This document shows positions 43,538-52,181 of a stretch of DNA of 64,000 nt, one piece after another. A program made the position numbers and the translations under genes. Numbering within the stretch: the stretch's first letter is position 1; the number at the start of each line of letters is the position of its first letter. The DNA is from Promicromonospora sp049532985 (GTDB lineage Bacteria > Actinomycetota > Actinomycetes > Actinomycetales > Cellulomonadaceae): NCBI RefSeq assembly GCF_049532985.1, contig NZ_CP186693.1, positions 3,162,001 to 3,226,000 of the forward strand, given 5' to 3'. The notes below the pieces were generated by a model. The model was not told the DNA's origin, searched no databases, and saw nothing but the letters and a program-made list of their open reading frames with translations.

Positions 43538-44272
43538 TCAGGGACCCTCGAACCGGTACCCCAGCCCCCGGACCGTGTGGATGAAGCGGGGGCTCGTGGG
43601 GCTGTCGCCGAGCTTGCGCCGCACGTTGGCCACGTGCACCTCGACCGTGCGGTGGTCCGCCTCCGTGACCTGGCCCCCGTAGCGGTACTGGTCGGGCCAG
43701 AGCTCGGCCGCCAGGTCTCCCTTGGCCACCGTGCGGCCGTGCGCGCCGTGCAGCACGGCGAGGAGGTCGAACTCGGTGCGGGTGAGCTGGACCAGCTCAC
43801 CGTCCAGGCGCACCGTGCGGCGTGCGGGGTCGATCTCGAGGTGGCCGTCGACCGTGGTGGGGTCGGGCACGTCCGCGACCGGCACCGTGACCCGGCCGGC
43901 GCGACGCAGGAGCGCGTCGACCCGCGCCCGCAGCTCCCGGGGGCGGAACGGCTTGGTGACGTACTCGTCGGCGCCCACCTCCAGGCCCATGAGCGTGTCC
44001 GGCTCGGCGACCCGGGCGGTGAGCATGACCACGACCGTGTCGGAGAACGTCCGCAGCCGCCGCACGACCTCGAACCCGTCGATGTCGGGCAGCGACACGT
44101 CGACGGTCGTCACGACGGGACTGTGTGCCTTGACCAGCGCCACGCCCTGCGCGCCAGTGACCGCGGCATGAACGGTGAACCCGGCCTGCCGCAGGGTGAA
44201 CTCGATGAGCGCGCGGATGTCGTCGTCGTCCTCGACGACGACCGCGACTCCCCGGTCCCAGGTTTCATCCAT
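43538..44272 (-). CDS. Orphan OmpR-type response regulator
   Basis: The 244-residue protein has a receiver domain with acidic cluster EDDDD (~14-18), phospho-acceptor Asp58 in TVDVSLPDIDG, and TKPFRPREL, then an OmpR-type winged helix (VQLTRTEFDLLAVLHGAHGRTVAKGDL, HRTVEVHVANVRRKLGD, TVRGLGYRF). No histidine kinase gene is nearby. ATG 44272 is chosen as the start of the receiver fold. It may control the neighbouring glycosyltransferase locus. Confidence 0.86.
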   Translation of the reverse strand: MDETWDRGVAVVVEDDDDIRALIEFTLRQAGFTVHAAVTGAQGVALVKAHSPVVTTVDVSLPDIDGFEVVRRLRTFSDTVVVMLTARVAEPDTLMGLEVGADEYVTKPFRPRELRARVDALLRRAGRVTVPVADVPDPTTVDGHLEIDPARRTVRLDGELVQLTRTEFDLLAVLHGAHGRTVAKGDLAAELWPDQYRYGGQVTEADHRTVEVHVANVRRKLGDSPTSPRFIHTVRGLGYRFEGP

Positions 44273-44414
44273 CTGCCGAACGTAACAACGCGGGCCCGGC
44301 GCCGCCGTCCCAGGCAGGCGGCTCGTGGGGCCCGCCTCTGCGGGTTCCTCCGGCGTCGGGCGAAGGGGTGCTTGCCGCCGGGCCGACGACAAGCCCCCCT
44401 CCGGCGCCCCGAGG

Positions 44415-44573
44415 TCACCCCTCTTTGCGCGGGATGATCCGCCGCACGGCTGCTCCGGCTGCGATCAGCGCGAAGGACGCCAGGACGATCCACAGCAGGT
44501 TCTCGGGGCCCGTGGAGGCCAGGGCTGCCGCGCCACCGCCGCCGACCGTGGTCAGTGCTGCTCCGTTGTACAT
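44415..44573 (-). CDS. LASTG micropeptide with sorting-signal-like C-terminus
   Basis: The 52-residue peptide begins MYNGAALTTVGGGG, then LASTGPENLLW, a hydrophobic helix (~30-44) and the basic tail RRIIPRKEG. This LxxTG-helix-basic-tail order is that of a sortase sorting signal, and LAxTG is the class E sortase motif. Yet there is no signal peptide or mature domain. AAGGAG lies eight bases before ATG 44573. It follows the glycosyltransferase gene by 2 bp and is probably coupled to it. It may be a small membrane partner of that enzyme. Confidence 0.6.
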   Translation of the reverse strand: MYNGAALTTVGGGGAAALASTGPENLLWIVLASFALIAAGAAVRRIIPRKEG

Positions 44574-44575
44574 TG

Positions 44576-45814
44576 TCACCATCTCCTTTCTCGGTTCAGT
44601 GCGGAGTCGAGATATGCCTTTCCGTGGCACACCTGAAGGAATATGTCGAACGGCAGCTCGTAGAGCGTGCCGGCGAGAATTTGTCGGAACGGCCCGCGGT
44701 CACGCAGCGTGATCACACGTTCCAGGGCGAAGACTCCGGTCAGCGCCAGCCAGAACGGCTGGATGTTCAACGCCCCGTACGCCACGACGGACCAGACCAG
44801 AGTCGCCAGGTAGGCCGCGGTGACCAGGACCCCGAGCATGGTCACGATCTGCCGGCCCCAGTAGGGCGCGGTGACCCGGGTGAACCCGTACTGCACGCAG
44901 TTCTCGATGGCGCCACGCTTCCAGCGCAGGCGCTGGTTCCAGAGGTCCCGCCAGGTGGGCATCACCTCGGTCGTCAGCGTGCAGCCCTTGGGCGAGAGGA
45001 TCGTGTAGCCGAGGTGCATCAGGGCGAACGAGATCTCGTTGTCCTCCGTCAGCACGGTCGTGTCGTAGACGCCGCCGTGCCCGTCACCGGCCGGGATCTC
45101 CCCCGACAGCCGCGCCGACTGCACGTGCCGCAGCGTCGAGACGCGGAACACCGCGGCGGTGCCGGTGACGACCAGGCACTTCCCCTTGAGCCGCCGGACG
45201 TCCCGGGCGTACCGCGCGTACTCGTTGCGCTGCAGGTGACCGACGAATCCGCCGCCGTCCTGTCCCCGGAACACGCCCCCGACGGCGCCCAGCCGGTGGT
45301 CGGCGGCGAGGCGGGCGAGCGCGCTCTCGATGAACTCCGGGTCCAGGACGCTGTCGGCGTCCTGGACCAGCACGAGGTCGTCGTCCTGGAGCCGAGGGAG
45401 CACGACGGACAGGACCTGGTTGAGGGCTCCGGCCTTCTTGTGCGTGTTCCCGACCGTCTCGGCGACGTAGGCGCCGGCACGCTCGGCGAGGTCGACGGTG
45501 TCGTCGGTGGAGTTGTCCGAGACGACCAGGATCTCGTCGGGCGGCCGGGTCTGACGGCTCAGCGCCGTGACGGTCTCGGTGATCCCGTCCGCCTCGTCGT
45601 GCGCCGGGATCAGGACCACGAGACGGCTGCCGGTCGACGTGGTCGCCGGGGCCTCGGTGAGGACGGCCATGCCACGCGCCGCGGTGAGCTCACCGGACTG
45701 CTCGCGGCTTTTCGAACGGCTTTCTGAATGACCACCGGAATGCACCTGGCGGCCCGGCTCGTCATGACATTCTTGACGTTCTTCCGGCCTGTAGGATGAT
45801 CGCATCTCCGCCAT
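44576..45814 (-). CDS. Family 2 membrane glycosyltransferase
   Basis: The 412-residue protein has the GT2 motifs VLIPAHDEADGI, VQDADSVLD (DxD), LTEDNEIS and the QRLRWKRG motif, followed by membrane segments near the C-terminus (VTMLGVLVTAAYLATLVWSVVAYGAL). This matches processive synthases of the hyaluronan/poly-GlcNAc type. The ATG at 45814 has AGAGG seven bases upstream. It would build a surface polysaccharide. The response regulator and LASTG peptide genes lie downstream on the same strand. Confidence 0.84.
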   Translation of the reverse strand: MAEMRSSYRPEERQECHDEPGRQVHSGGHSESRSKSREQSGELTAARGMAVLTEAPATTSTGSRLVVLIPAHDEADGITETVTALSRQTRPPDEILVVSDNSTDDTVDLAERAGAYVAETVGNTHKKAGALNQVLSVVLPRLQDDDLVLVQDADSVLDPEFIESALARLAADHRLGAVGGVFRGQDGGGFVGHLQRNEYARYARDVRRLKGKCLVVTGTAAVFRVSTLRHVQSARLSGEIPAGDGHGGVYDTTVLTEDNEISFALMHLGYTILSPKGCTLTTEVMPTWRDLWNQRLRWKRGAIENCVQYGFTRVTAPYWGRQIVTMLGVLVTAAYLATLVWSVVAYGALNIQPFWLALTGVFALERVITLRDRGPFRQILAGTLYELPFDIFLQVCHGKAYLDSALNRERRW

Positions 45815-46124
45815 GGCGATGCCTCTCGTGAGTATCTGGATGACCACGTCCAGCGTGTGATCCAGAACTCAACGCCCAGCCGAATTTCATCAAGGGCACC
45901 TCAAGATTTTCCTTGAGATTCTTGAGGATCTTGAGGTAATACGATCAACGGCCCGGAGCGGGTGAATGAACCCCTTTCTCAATCGCCGTCGACAGGATTC
46001 CCCCGGGCCACTGCCGCACGCTCGTCGAGGCCCGCCCGGGGCCACATCACAGCCCGTCCGCGTGCACACGAGCCCAGTCCTGGTAGACATGCCACCGACC
46101 ACCGCAGCGAGAGGGGCACATCGG
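45815..46124. other. Divergent regulatory region
   Basis: This 310 bp stretch separates the glycosyltransferase gene and a small membrane protein gene. It holds a cluster of CTTGAG repeats (45912-45938) and AT-richer sequence around 45880-45950, the likely promoter zone. A longer in-frame start for the membrane protein (45966) is possible but lacks a ribosome site. Confidence 0.5.
45912..45938. repeat. Three CTTGAG direct repeats at 9 bp spacing
   Basis: CTTGAG begins at 45912, 45921 and 45930, and an inverted CCTCAAG lies at 45899-45905. Regular direct repeats in a promoter suggest a regulator site, possibly for the nearby OmpR-type response regulator. Confidence 0.6.
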
Positions 46125-46508
46125 ATGCACGACGGCAGATCCCTGCGAGCGTGGGTGTGGGTCATCGCCGTCCTCGGCTACCTGATCCTGCCCGTCGTCG
46201 CGTTCTTCCCACTCGTGGGCGGGGGCCTGGGCGATCTCGGCACCACCGGAGGACCACCCGGCGGCGTCGCCGGGATCGGGCTCTTCGTGATCCCCGTGCT
46301 GACCTGGGTCATCACCGTCGCCCTGCACCGCGAGCGCCGCACGCACGGCGAGCGGGCCCTGGACGGCGTGGTCCTGAACTGGATCGGTGGTGTGCTGGTG
46401 ACGGCGCTCGTCGTGACGGCCGCCGGCTCGTACGTGGTCCCTCGCGCCGTCGACTACCTCGAGCACCACGAGCGGCAGAGCGCTGCGGTCGGCGCCGAGC
46501 CGGCCTGA
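46125..46508 (+). CDS. Small membrane protein, function unknown
   Basis: The 127-residue protein has three predicted membrane segments (AWVWVIAVLGYLILPVVAFF, GIGLFVIPVLTWVITVAL, GGVLVTALVVTAAGSYVV) and a short charged tail. ATG 46125 has GAGAGGGG upstream; ATG 46089 is an alternative. No family recognised. Confidence 0.62.
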   Translation: MHDGRSLRAWVWVIAVLGYLILPVVAFFPLVGGGLGDLGTTGGPPGGVAGIGLFVIPVLTWVITVALHRERRTHGERALDGVVLNWIGGVLVTALVVTAAGSYVVPRAVDYLEHHERQSAAVGAEPA

Positions 46509-46632
46509 GACTCGGGCCCGGGCTCGGGCCGATATTCAGGCCGACGGCGCGGGCCTGCCTTCCTAGACTAGCGAGCGCCTCGCCCGACCCCGGCCGGGGC
46601 GCTCACACGTCCCCGACGGGAAGGTTTCGCGC

Positions 46633-48372
46633 GTGTCCGACGTCGTCGCGATCAAGGACCAGGTGGAGGCGGCCGTCCGGGCCGCCCTGTCCGAGGTGCT
46701 CCCGGCCGAGCTGGCCGGCGCCGACCCGGTGGTCCGACGATCCGACCGCGCCGACTTCCAGGCCAACGGCACGCTCGCCGTGGCCAGGAAGGCGGGCCGC
46801 GCGCCCCGGGACATCGGGGCCGACGTCGCCGTCCGCCTGCACGGGTTCGCCGCGGAGGTCTCCGGGCCGGGCTTCCTGAACGTCACGGTGCCCGACGCGG
46901 CGGTGTGGTCCGCCGTCGCGGCGCGCCTGGCCGACCCCAGGCTCGGCCTGGCGGCGCCGCACGACGGCGAGCGCGTCGTGGTCGACTACTCGGCGCCGAA
47001 CGTGGCCAAGGAGATGCACGTCGGTCACCTGCGCTCCAGCGTGATCGGTGACGCCCTCGTCCGCGTCCTGGGACACCTGGGGGCGAGGGTGACCCGGCAG
47101 AACCACATCGGCGACTGGGGAACCCAGTTCGGCATGCTCATCCAGTACCTGGAGGAGCACCCCGAGGTGTCGTGGAAGGGGCAGGGCGCCGAGACGATGT
47201 CGGCCCTGGACTCCCTGTACAAGGCCGCGCGGGCGGCGTTCGAGGCGGACCCGGCGTTCGCGGACCGGTCCCGCGCCCGTGTCGTGGCGCTGCAGTCCGG
47301 CGACGACGCGACGCTGACGGTGTGGCGGGACCTGGTGGCCGAGTCCGAGAAGGCGTTCGAGACCGTCTACCGCCGCCTCGGGGTGCTGCTCGACGGAGGC
47401 GACTTCGACGGCGAGTCCCGGTACAACGACGCCCTGCCCGGCGTCGTCGCGGACCTGCTCGCGAGCGGCGTCGCCACCGAGTCCGACGGCGCCGTCGTCA
47501 CCTTCACCGACGGGGTCACGGGACCGGACGGTGACCCCGTGCCCTTGATCGTGCGCAAGAAGGACGGCGGGTTCGGGTACGCGGCCACCGACCTGGCCAC
47601 GATCCGGCTGCGGGTGGAGCACTACCGGGCCGATCGCATCCTGTACGTCGTGGACGCCCGGCAGTCCCTGCACTTCCGCATGGTGTTCGACACCGCCCGT
47701 CGCGCCGGCTGGCTCCCCGCGGCCGTCGACGCCGAGCACGTGCCCTTCGGCACCGTGCTGGGCACCGACGGGCGCCCGTTCAAGACCCGCTCGGGCCGGA
47801 CCGTGCGGCTGGCCGACCTGCTCGACGACGCCGAGGCCGCCGTCCGGACGGTGCTGGCCGGCCGGTCGCACGGCTTCACGGACGCCGAGCTCGACGCCGT
47901 CGTGCGTGCCGCGGCGATCGCGGCGATCAAGTACGCGGACCTGTCCACCACGCGCACGAGGGACTACGTGTTCGACGTGGAGCAGATGGTCGCCACGACC
48001 GGCGACACCGGGGTCTACCTGCAGTACGCGCACGCCCGGGTCCGCTCGATCCTGCGCCGGGCCGGGGCGACCGCCGTCGGGCACGTGGACACGACCCTGC
48101 CGCTGCACGAGGCGGAGAAGGCGCTGGCCCTGACCCTGGACGGGTTCGAGGCGACCCTGCGCGACGTCGCCGGCACCCTGGAACCGCACCGCCTGTGCGG
48201 GTACCTCTACGACCTGGCCACGGCGTTCACCCGGTTCTACGACGCCTGCCCGGTCCTGGGGGCAGACGACCCCGCCGTGCGCACCAACCGCCTCGCCCTG
48301 TGCGACCTCACGGGCCGCACCCTCGCCACGGGCCTCGACCTCCTGGGGATCCCGGCGCCCGAGAGGATGTGA
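46633..48372 (+). CDS. argS: Arginyl-tRNA synthetase
   Basis: The 579-residue protein charges tRNA-Arg. It has the class I signature in SAPNVAKEMHVGHLRSSVIGD (HVGH as HIGH), the ArgS N-terminal additional domain at residues 1-90, and a C-terminal DALR anticodon domain (YLQYAHARVRSILRRAG). The KMSK equivalent reads KTRSG, as in many ArgS proteins. GTG 46633 follows GGGAAGG. Its length is normal for the family. Confidence 0.93.
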   Translation: MSDVVAIKDQVEAAVRAALSEVLPAELAGADPVVRRSDRADFQANGTLAVARKAGRAPRDIGADVAVRLHGFAAEVSGPGFLNVTVPDAAVWSAVAARLADPRLGLAAPHDGERVVVDYSAPNVAKEMHVGHLRSSVIGDALVRVLGHLGARVTRQNHIGDWGTQFGMLIQYLEEHPEVSWKGQGAETMSALDSLYKAARAAFEADPAFADRSRARVVALQSGDDATLTVWRDLVAESEKAFETVYRRLGVLLDGGDFDGESRYNDALPGVVADLLASGVATESDGAVVTFTDGVTGPDGDPVPLIVRKKDGGFGYAATDLATIRLRVEHYRADRILYVVDARQSLHFRMVFDTARRAGWLPAAVDAEHVPFGTVLGTDGRPFKTRSGRTVRLADLLDDAEAAVRTVLAGRSHGFTDAELDAVVRAAAIAAIKYADLSTTRTRDYVFDVEQMVATTGDTGVYLQYAHARVRSILRRAGATAVGHVDTTLPLHEAEKALALTLDGFEATLRDVAGTLEPHRLCGYLYDLATAFTRFYDACPVLGADDPAVRTNRLALCDLTGRTLATGLDLLGIPAPERM

Positions 48373-48399
48373 GACGGCGGCCTGACTACCCTGGCTCGG

Positions 48400-48996
48400 G
48401 TGACGGACCGACTGGTACAGGACGACGGCCCCTTCCCTCCGGACCCGTTCACCCTGCTCAGGACGTGGACCCCGCCGGACGACGACCCCGCCCGGCCGGC
48501 CGCGACCCTGGCGACCGTGGACGACGCGGGCCTGCCCGACGCGCGCACGGTGCTCCTGTCCACGGTGGGCAGCGACGCCGTGACGTTCCACACCGACTCC
48601 CGCAGCCGGAAGGCGGAGCAGCTGCGGGCACGTCCGCGTGCCGCCCTCGTCGTGCGGTGGGAAAAGCAGGCGCGGCAGGTCGTGCTGCGCGGGACGACGG
48701 CGGAGACGTCGGCCGAGGAGCAGGCGACCGCCTTCGGCCGCCTGCCGCGGTACCTGCAGCTTCTCGCCTGGCTCAACACGGCCGAGACGGCTGCCCTCGG
48801 CAGGCTCCAACGGGAACGGCGGTGGGCCGCGTTCGACGCTGAGCACCCGGTGCTCGACCCTCCGCCGACGTGGGTCGGCTACGCCCTGCGCCCCGTCGAC
48901 GTCCTGTTCTGGGAAGGATCGGAGCGCGGACCCAGCCGCCGCGTCCGCTACCGCCTCACCCCGAACGGCTGGGCGCGGGAGCCGCTACCGGGCTGA
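48400..48996 (+). CDS. Pyridoxamine 5'-phosphate oxidase-like protein
   Basis: The 198-residue protein matches the PNPOx fold: ATLATVDDAGLPDARTVLLSTVG, TFHTDSRSRKAEQL, AALVVRWEKQARQVVLRG, and a C-terminal WVGYALRPVDVLFWEG similar to the PdxH dimerisation segment. Some residues differ from true PdxH, so it may be an FMN-binding relative. GTG 48400 starts 27 bp after argS, so the two may be cotranscribed. Confidence 0.82.
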   Translation: MTDRLVQDDGPFPPDPFTLLRTWTPPDDDPARPAATLATVDDAGLPDARTVLLSTVGSDAVTFHTDSRSRKAEQLRARPRAALVVRWEKQARQVVLRGTTAETSAEEQATAFGRLPRYLQLLAWLNTAETAALGRLQRERRWAAFDAEHPVLDPPPTWVGYALRPVDVLFWEGSERGPSRRVRYRLTPNGWAREPLPG

Positions 48997-49005
48997 CGCC
49001 GGCCG

Positions 49006-49347
49006 TCACCGCCGCTCCAGGAAGTCCGTCAGCGCCTCGCGCGTCGTCGCGAGCTGCTGCATCTGCTGGTCGATGTCGTCGCGCATCTGCGCCACGCTCA
49101 CACGTGCCGCGTCGTGGTCGGCCTCGGCGGCCCCGTCGCCCGCGCACGCCAGCACCGCACGGACCTTGTCCTGCGGGAACCCCATCTGGAACATCATGCG
49201 CACGATCCGGGCGGTGGTCACCGCGCTCTCGTCGTACTGGCGGTACCCGTTGGCCGCCCGCGTCGCGGTGACGAGCCCCTGTTCCTCGTAGTACCGCAGC
49301 AGCCGCGGGCTGACGCCGCTGCGTGCGCTGAGCTCGCCGATGATCAT
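49006..49347 (-). CDS. MerR-family regulator
   Basis: The 113-residue protein is a compact MerR regulator: IIGELSARSGVSPRLLRYYEEQGLVTATRAANGYRQYDESAV and a dimerisation helix (AQMRDDIDQQMQQLATTREAL). No metal-binding cysteine array is present. It is divergent from an esterase gene whose promoter has the 19 bp spacing typical of MerR control. Confidence 0.87.
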   Translation of the reverse strand: MIIGELSARSGVSPRLLRYYEEQGLVTATRAANGYRQYDESAVTTARIVRMMFQMGFPQDKVRAVLACAGDGAAEADHDAARVSVAQMRDDIDQQMQQLATTREALTDFLERR

Positions 49348-49364
49348 CAGGGGTCTCCGTCCGG

Positions 49365-49402
49365 TTGACCTTCACATGATGTGAAAGTTTAGCCTCCCGG
49401 CA
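49365..49402 (+). promoter_or_regulatory. MerR-type promoter and operator for the esterase gene
   Basis: TTGACC (49365-49370) and TAGCCT (49390-49395) are separated by 19 bp. The spacer contains TTCACATGATGTGAA (49371-49385), a perfect palindrome with one central base. This over-long spacer is the classic MerR activation design. ATG 49402 lies six bases after the -10 element, so the mRNA is probably leaderless. Confidence 0.75.
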
Positions 49403-50355
49403 TGACCTCCTTCACCCACCTGAGCACCGACGTCGGCGGCCGGCGTCGTACCTTCCACGTCGTCGACGGCCCGTACGCACCGGGGAGGGACCTCGTCCTG
49501 GTCCTGCACGGCTCACGGCAGTCCGGCGCCGCGCACCGCCGCTTCACCGGCCACATGTTCGACACGCTGGCCCGCGACCACGGCGCCGTCGTCGCCTACC
49601 TCGACGGCTACCGCGGCAACTGGAACGACGCCCGCGCGGAGAGCGCGTTCCCCACCCGGCTCGCCGGCATCGACGACGTCGGCTTCGTGCGGCGCGTGAT
49701 CGCGGACCTGGTCGCCTCGCACGACGTCGACGCCCGCCGGGTGCACGCCGTCGGCTACTCGAACGGCGGCCAGATGGTGCTCCGCCTGCTGCACGAGGCA
49801 CCCGGCCTGCTCGCCGGGGCGGCGGTCGTGGCCGCCACCATGCCCGCACCCGAGAGCTTCCTGGCACCATCCGCGGAGCTCGAACCCGTCCCGACGCCCA
49901 CGCTCCTGGTGCACGGCACCCGTGACCCGATCGTCCCCTACCAGGGCGGCCGGTTCCCGGCCTTCACGCGACGCGTCTTCCGGGTCGACGGCGTGAGCCT
50001 GTCGGCTCCCGGGACAGCGCGCTACCTGGCCCTCCGCAACGGGATCACGACGGACCCGGTCGTCACCCGGCTCGCCCCGCCGGCGTCGGCCCGGGACCGG
50101 ACCTGGATCGAGCAGACGGACTACCGCGAGGACGGCCGGCCGCCCGTCCGCCTGCTGACGGTCCACGGCGGTGGCCACACCGTCCCGGGGCCGGGCCGGG
50201 CGCCGTTCTTCATCGGCCGGACGGCGCGGAGCATCTCCACGGCCGACGTCCTCGCCGAGCACCTCGGCATCACGGCCGGTTCCGGTACCCGTCACCAGAG
50301 CGTCAAGCGCGGGGGCCGATATCACAGGCGTCGTATCACAGAGCAATCTGGATGA
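49402..50355 (+). CDS. Alpha/beta hydrolase, PHB-depolymerase/feruloyl-esterase-like
   Basis: The 317-residue protein has an oxyanion-loop LVLVLHGSRQSG, nucleophile Ser in VGYSNGGQMVLRLL, Asp in LLVHGTRDPIVPY and His in VHGGGHTVPG. It resembles the LpqC/poly(3-hydroxybutyrate) depolymerase group. No signal peptide is evident. It is controlled by the divergent MerR promoter. Confidence 0.85.
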   Translation: MTSFTHLSTDVGGRRRTFHVVDGPYAPGRDLVLVLHGSRQSGAAHRRFTGHMFDTLARDHGAVVAYLDGYRGNWNDARAESAFPTRLAGIDDVGFVRRVIADLVASHDVDARRVHAVGYSNGGQMVLRLLHEAPGLLAGAAVVAATMPAPESFLAPSAELEPVPTPTLLVHGTRDPIVPYQGGRFPAFTRRVFRVDGVSLSAPGTARYLALRNGITTDPVVTRLAPPASARDRTWIEQTDYREDGRPPVRLLTVHGGGHTVPGPGRAPFFIGRTARSISTADVLAEHLGITAGSGTRHQSVKRGGRYHRRRITEQSG

Positions 50356-50428
50356 ATCCTCATGGACAGACAGAATGGTGCCAGCCGGTAGAAACCGGAT
50401 GCTGTGCGCACAGGGGGCAGGTTCGGCG

Positions 50429-50677
50429 ATGATCGCGAGTGAACGGGCTGACAACGGGCACCTACCCGGCGCGCTCCAGGGTGCCGGCGGCGGTGCCGGC
50501 AGCCCGGAGTGCCGTGCCACCCGTGCTGCCATGCACGACTACCTCGACCGATGCCTGCCGCCACTGCGTCAGGAGCGCTTCGAGGCCCACCTGGACGGCT
50601 GCGCCGAGTGCATCCGCACGTTCATCGACGTCCGCGAGGTCGCCTGGGCCCGGCGCGCCGCGCTCTGCCCGGCGTAG
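50429..50677 (+). CDS. Small zinc-finger protein (anti-sigma HC2-like)
   Basis: The 82-residue protein contains ECRATRAAMHDYLDRCLPP followed by LRQERFEAHLDGCAECIRTF, an HxxxCxxC arrangement like the zf-HC2 anti-sigma domain. There is no membrane helix and no sigma factor gene nearby. GGGGGCAGG precedes ATG 50429. Its partner is unknown. Confidence 0.6.
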   Translation: MIASERADNGHLPGALQGAGGGAGSPECRATRAAMHDYLDRCLPPLRQERFEAHLDGCAECIRTFIDVREVAWARRAALCPA

Positions 50678-50682
50678 GCCCG

Positions 50683-50717
50683 ACCTGCGCCAGGCGAAGG
50701 CCGGGCCTGGCGCAGGT
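50683..50717. terminator. Strong bidirectional terminator
   Basis: ACCTGCGCCAGG (50683-50694) pairs perfectly with CCTGGCGCAGGT (50706-50717) around an 11-base loop. It separates the convergent zinc-finger and CorC-type genes. Confidence 0.8.
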
Positions 50718-50727
50718 CAGGCGGAGG

Positions 50728-51999
50728 TCAGGCCCGCCGGACCACCTCGACCTGCGTCAGACGGCGCCCCTGGACCTCGGTGACCACCAGGTCGAGGTCG
50801 TCGACGCGCACGGTGTCACCGACGTCGGCCACCCGGCCCAGCCTGCTCACCACGTAACCGGCGACGGTCTCGTAGGGGCCGTCGGCCAGTGCCACCCCGG
50901 TCTGCTCCTCGAACTCCTCGATCGTGATGCCCGCCTCCACGATCGTCGTGCCGTCGGCCGACGGCGGCTCCGGGCCGTCCGGCACGTCGTGCTCGTCGCG
51001 GATGTCGCCGATCATCTCCTCCACCAGGTCCTCGAGCGTGACGATCCCGTAGGTGCCGCCGTACTCGTCGACCACCACGGCGAGGTGCCGCCGCTCGCGG
51101 CGCATCAGGGACAGCGCGGGGATCAGGTGCGTGGTGGTCGGCAGGAACAGCATCGAACGGGTCAGCTCGCGCACCGGCGTCGTGCCCGGGGCGCCGAACA
51201 GGTCCCGGACGTGCAGCACACCGATCACGTCGTCGAAGTCGGCGCCGGTGACCGGGTAGCGCGAGTACGGGCTGGCCTTGACGGTCTCCAGCACCTCGGA
51301 CACCAGCAGGTCCCCCGCGATGAACGTGACCTCGCCGCGCGGGCGCATCACCTCGCTGACCGACCGCTCGGCGGCGTCGAAGACGTCGCTCAGGATGCGG
51401 CGCTCCTCCTCGGGCAGCCCCTCGTGGGCCACCACGACGTCACGCAGCTCCTCCTCGGTCATGCCCTCGGACGTCGCCCGCGGGTCGCCGCCCAGCAGCC
51501 GCACGACCGCGTCGGTGGACACCGACAGCAGCCACACCACGGGCCGCATCAGGCTCGCGAACCGATCCAGCGGCGGGCCCACGACGAGCGCCACGCTCTG
51601 CGCGCGCTGGAGGGCGAACCGCTTGGGGACCAGCTCGCCGAGCACGAGCGAGAGGTACGCGATGACGAGCGTCAGCAGGATCAGGGAGGCGGTCGAGGCG
51701 ACCTGGGCCGGCAGCCCGGCGCCCTCCAGCACGGGTGCGAAGTCCGGGGCCAGGGTCGAGGCGCCGTAGGCGGCGGAGAAGAACCCCGCGACGGTCACGC
51801 CGATCTGCACGGCGGCGAGGAACCGGTTGGGGTCCCGGGCCACGGAGGCCACCCGCGCCCCGCGCCCGCCCCGCGACTCCAGCCGGTCGATCTGGCTCTC
51901 CCGCAACGAGACCAGGGCGATCTCCGTACCCGCGAAGACGCCGCCCACCAGGATGAACACCAGGACGAGCGCGACGTTGACCCACGTGTCCTGGTCCAT
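50728..51999 (-). CDS. CNNM/CorC-type CBS-domain membrane protein
   Basis: The 423-residue protein has an N-terminal DUF21 membrane domain of four segments (VALVLVFILVGGVFAGTEIALVS, LSLVLGELVPKR), two CBS domains (VMRPRGEVTFI onward and HLAVVVDEYGGTYGIVTLEDLVEEMIGDI) and a C-terminal CorC_HlyC domain. Such proteins are linked to Mg2+/Co2+ handling. The ATG at 51999 gives a family-length product. Confidence 0.88.
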   Translation of the reverse strand: MDQDTWVNVALVLVFILVGGVFAGTEIALVSLRESQIDRLESRGGRGARVASVARDPNRFLAAVQIGVTVAGFFSAAYGASTLAPDFAPVLEGAGLPAQVASTASLILLTLVIAYLSLVLGELVPKRFALQRAQSVALVVGPPLDRFASLMRPVVWLLSVSTDAVVRLLGGDPRATSEGMTEEELRDVVVAHEGLPEEERRILSDVFDAAERSVSEVMRPRGEVTFIAGDLLVSEVLETVKASPYSRYPVTGADFDDVIGVLHVRDLFGAPGTTPVRELTRSMLFLPTTTHLIPALSLMRRERRHLAVVVDEYGGTYGIVTLEDLVEEMIGDIRDEHDVPDGPEPPSADGTTIVEAGITIEEFEEQTGVALADGPYETVAGYVVSRLGRVADVGDTVRVDDLDLVVTEVQGRRLTQVEVVRRA

Positions 52000-52181
52000 C
52001 AGCAGCCCACCTCCCCGATCCGGCGCGAGCGGCGGGCGCAGGTACTGTGTGCGTCGTCCATGGCGACGAGTACATGAGCCGTGGCCAGGCGTGTCAAACC
52101 GTGGCGGGTCGGAGCCGACACGTCAGGAGGAGCGCCCGGATACCCCTCGAACGCACGGGCACCGGGGGCACGGCGTCGAAC

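Noticed and set aside
44415..44630. Longer 71-residue form of the LASTG peptide
   Set aside because: The added N-terminal residues overlap the end of the glycosyltransferase gene, and the ribosome site fits ATG 44573 better.
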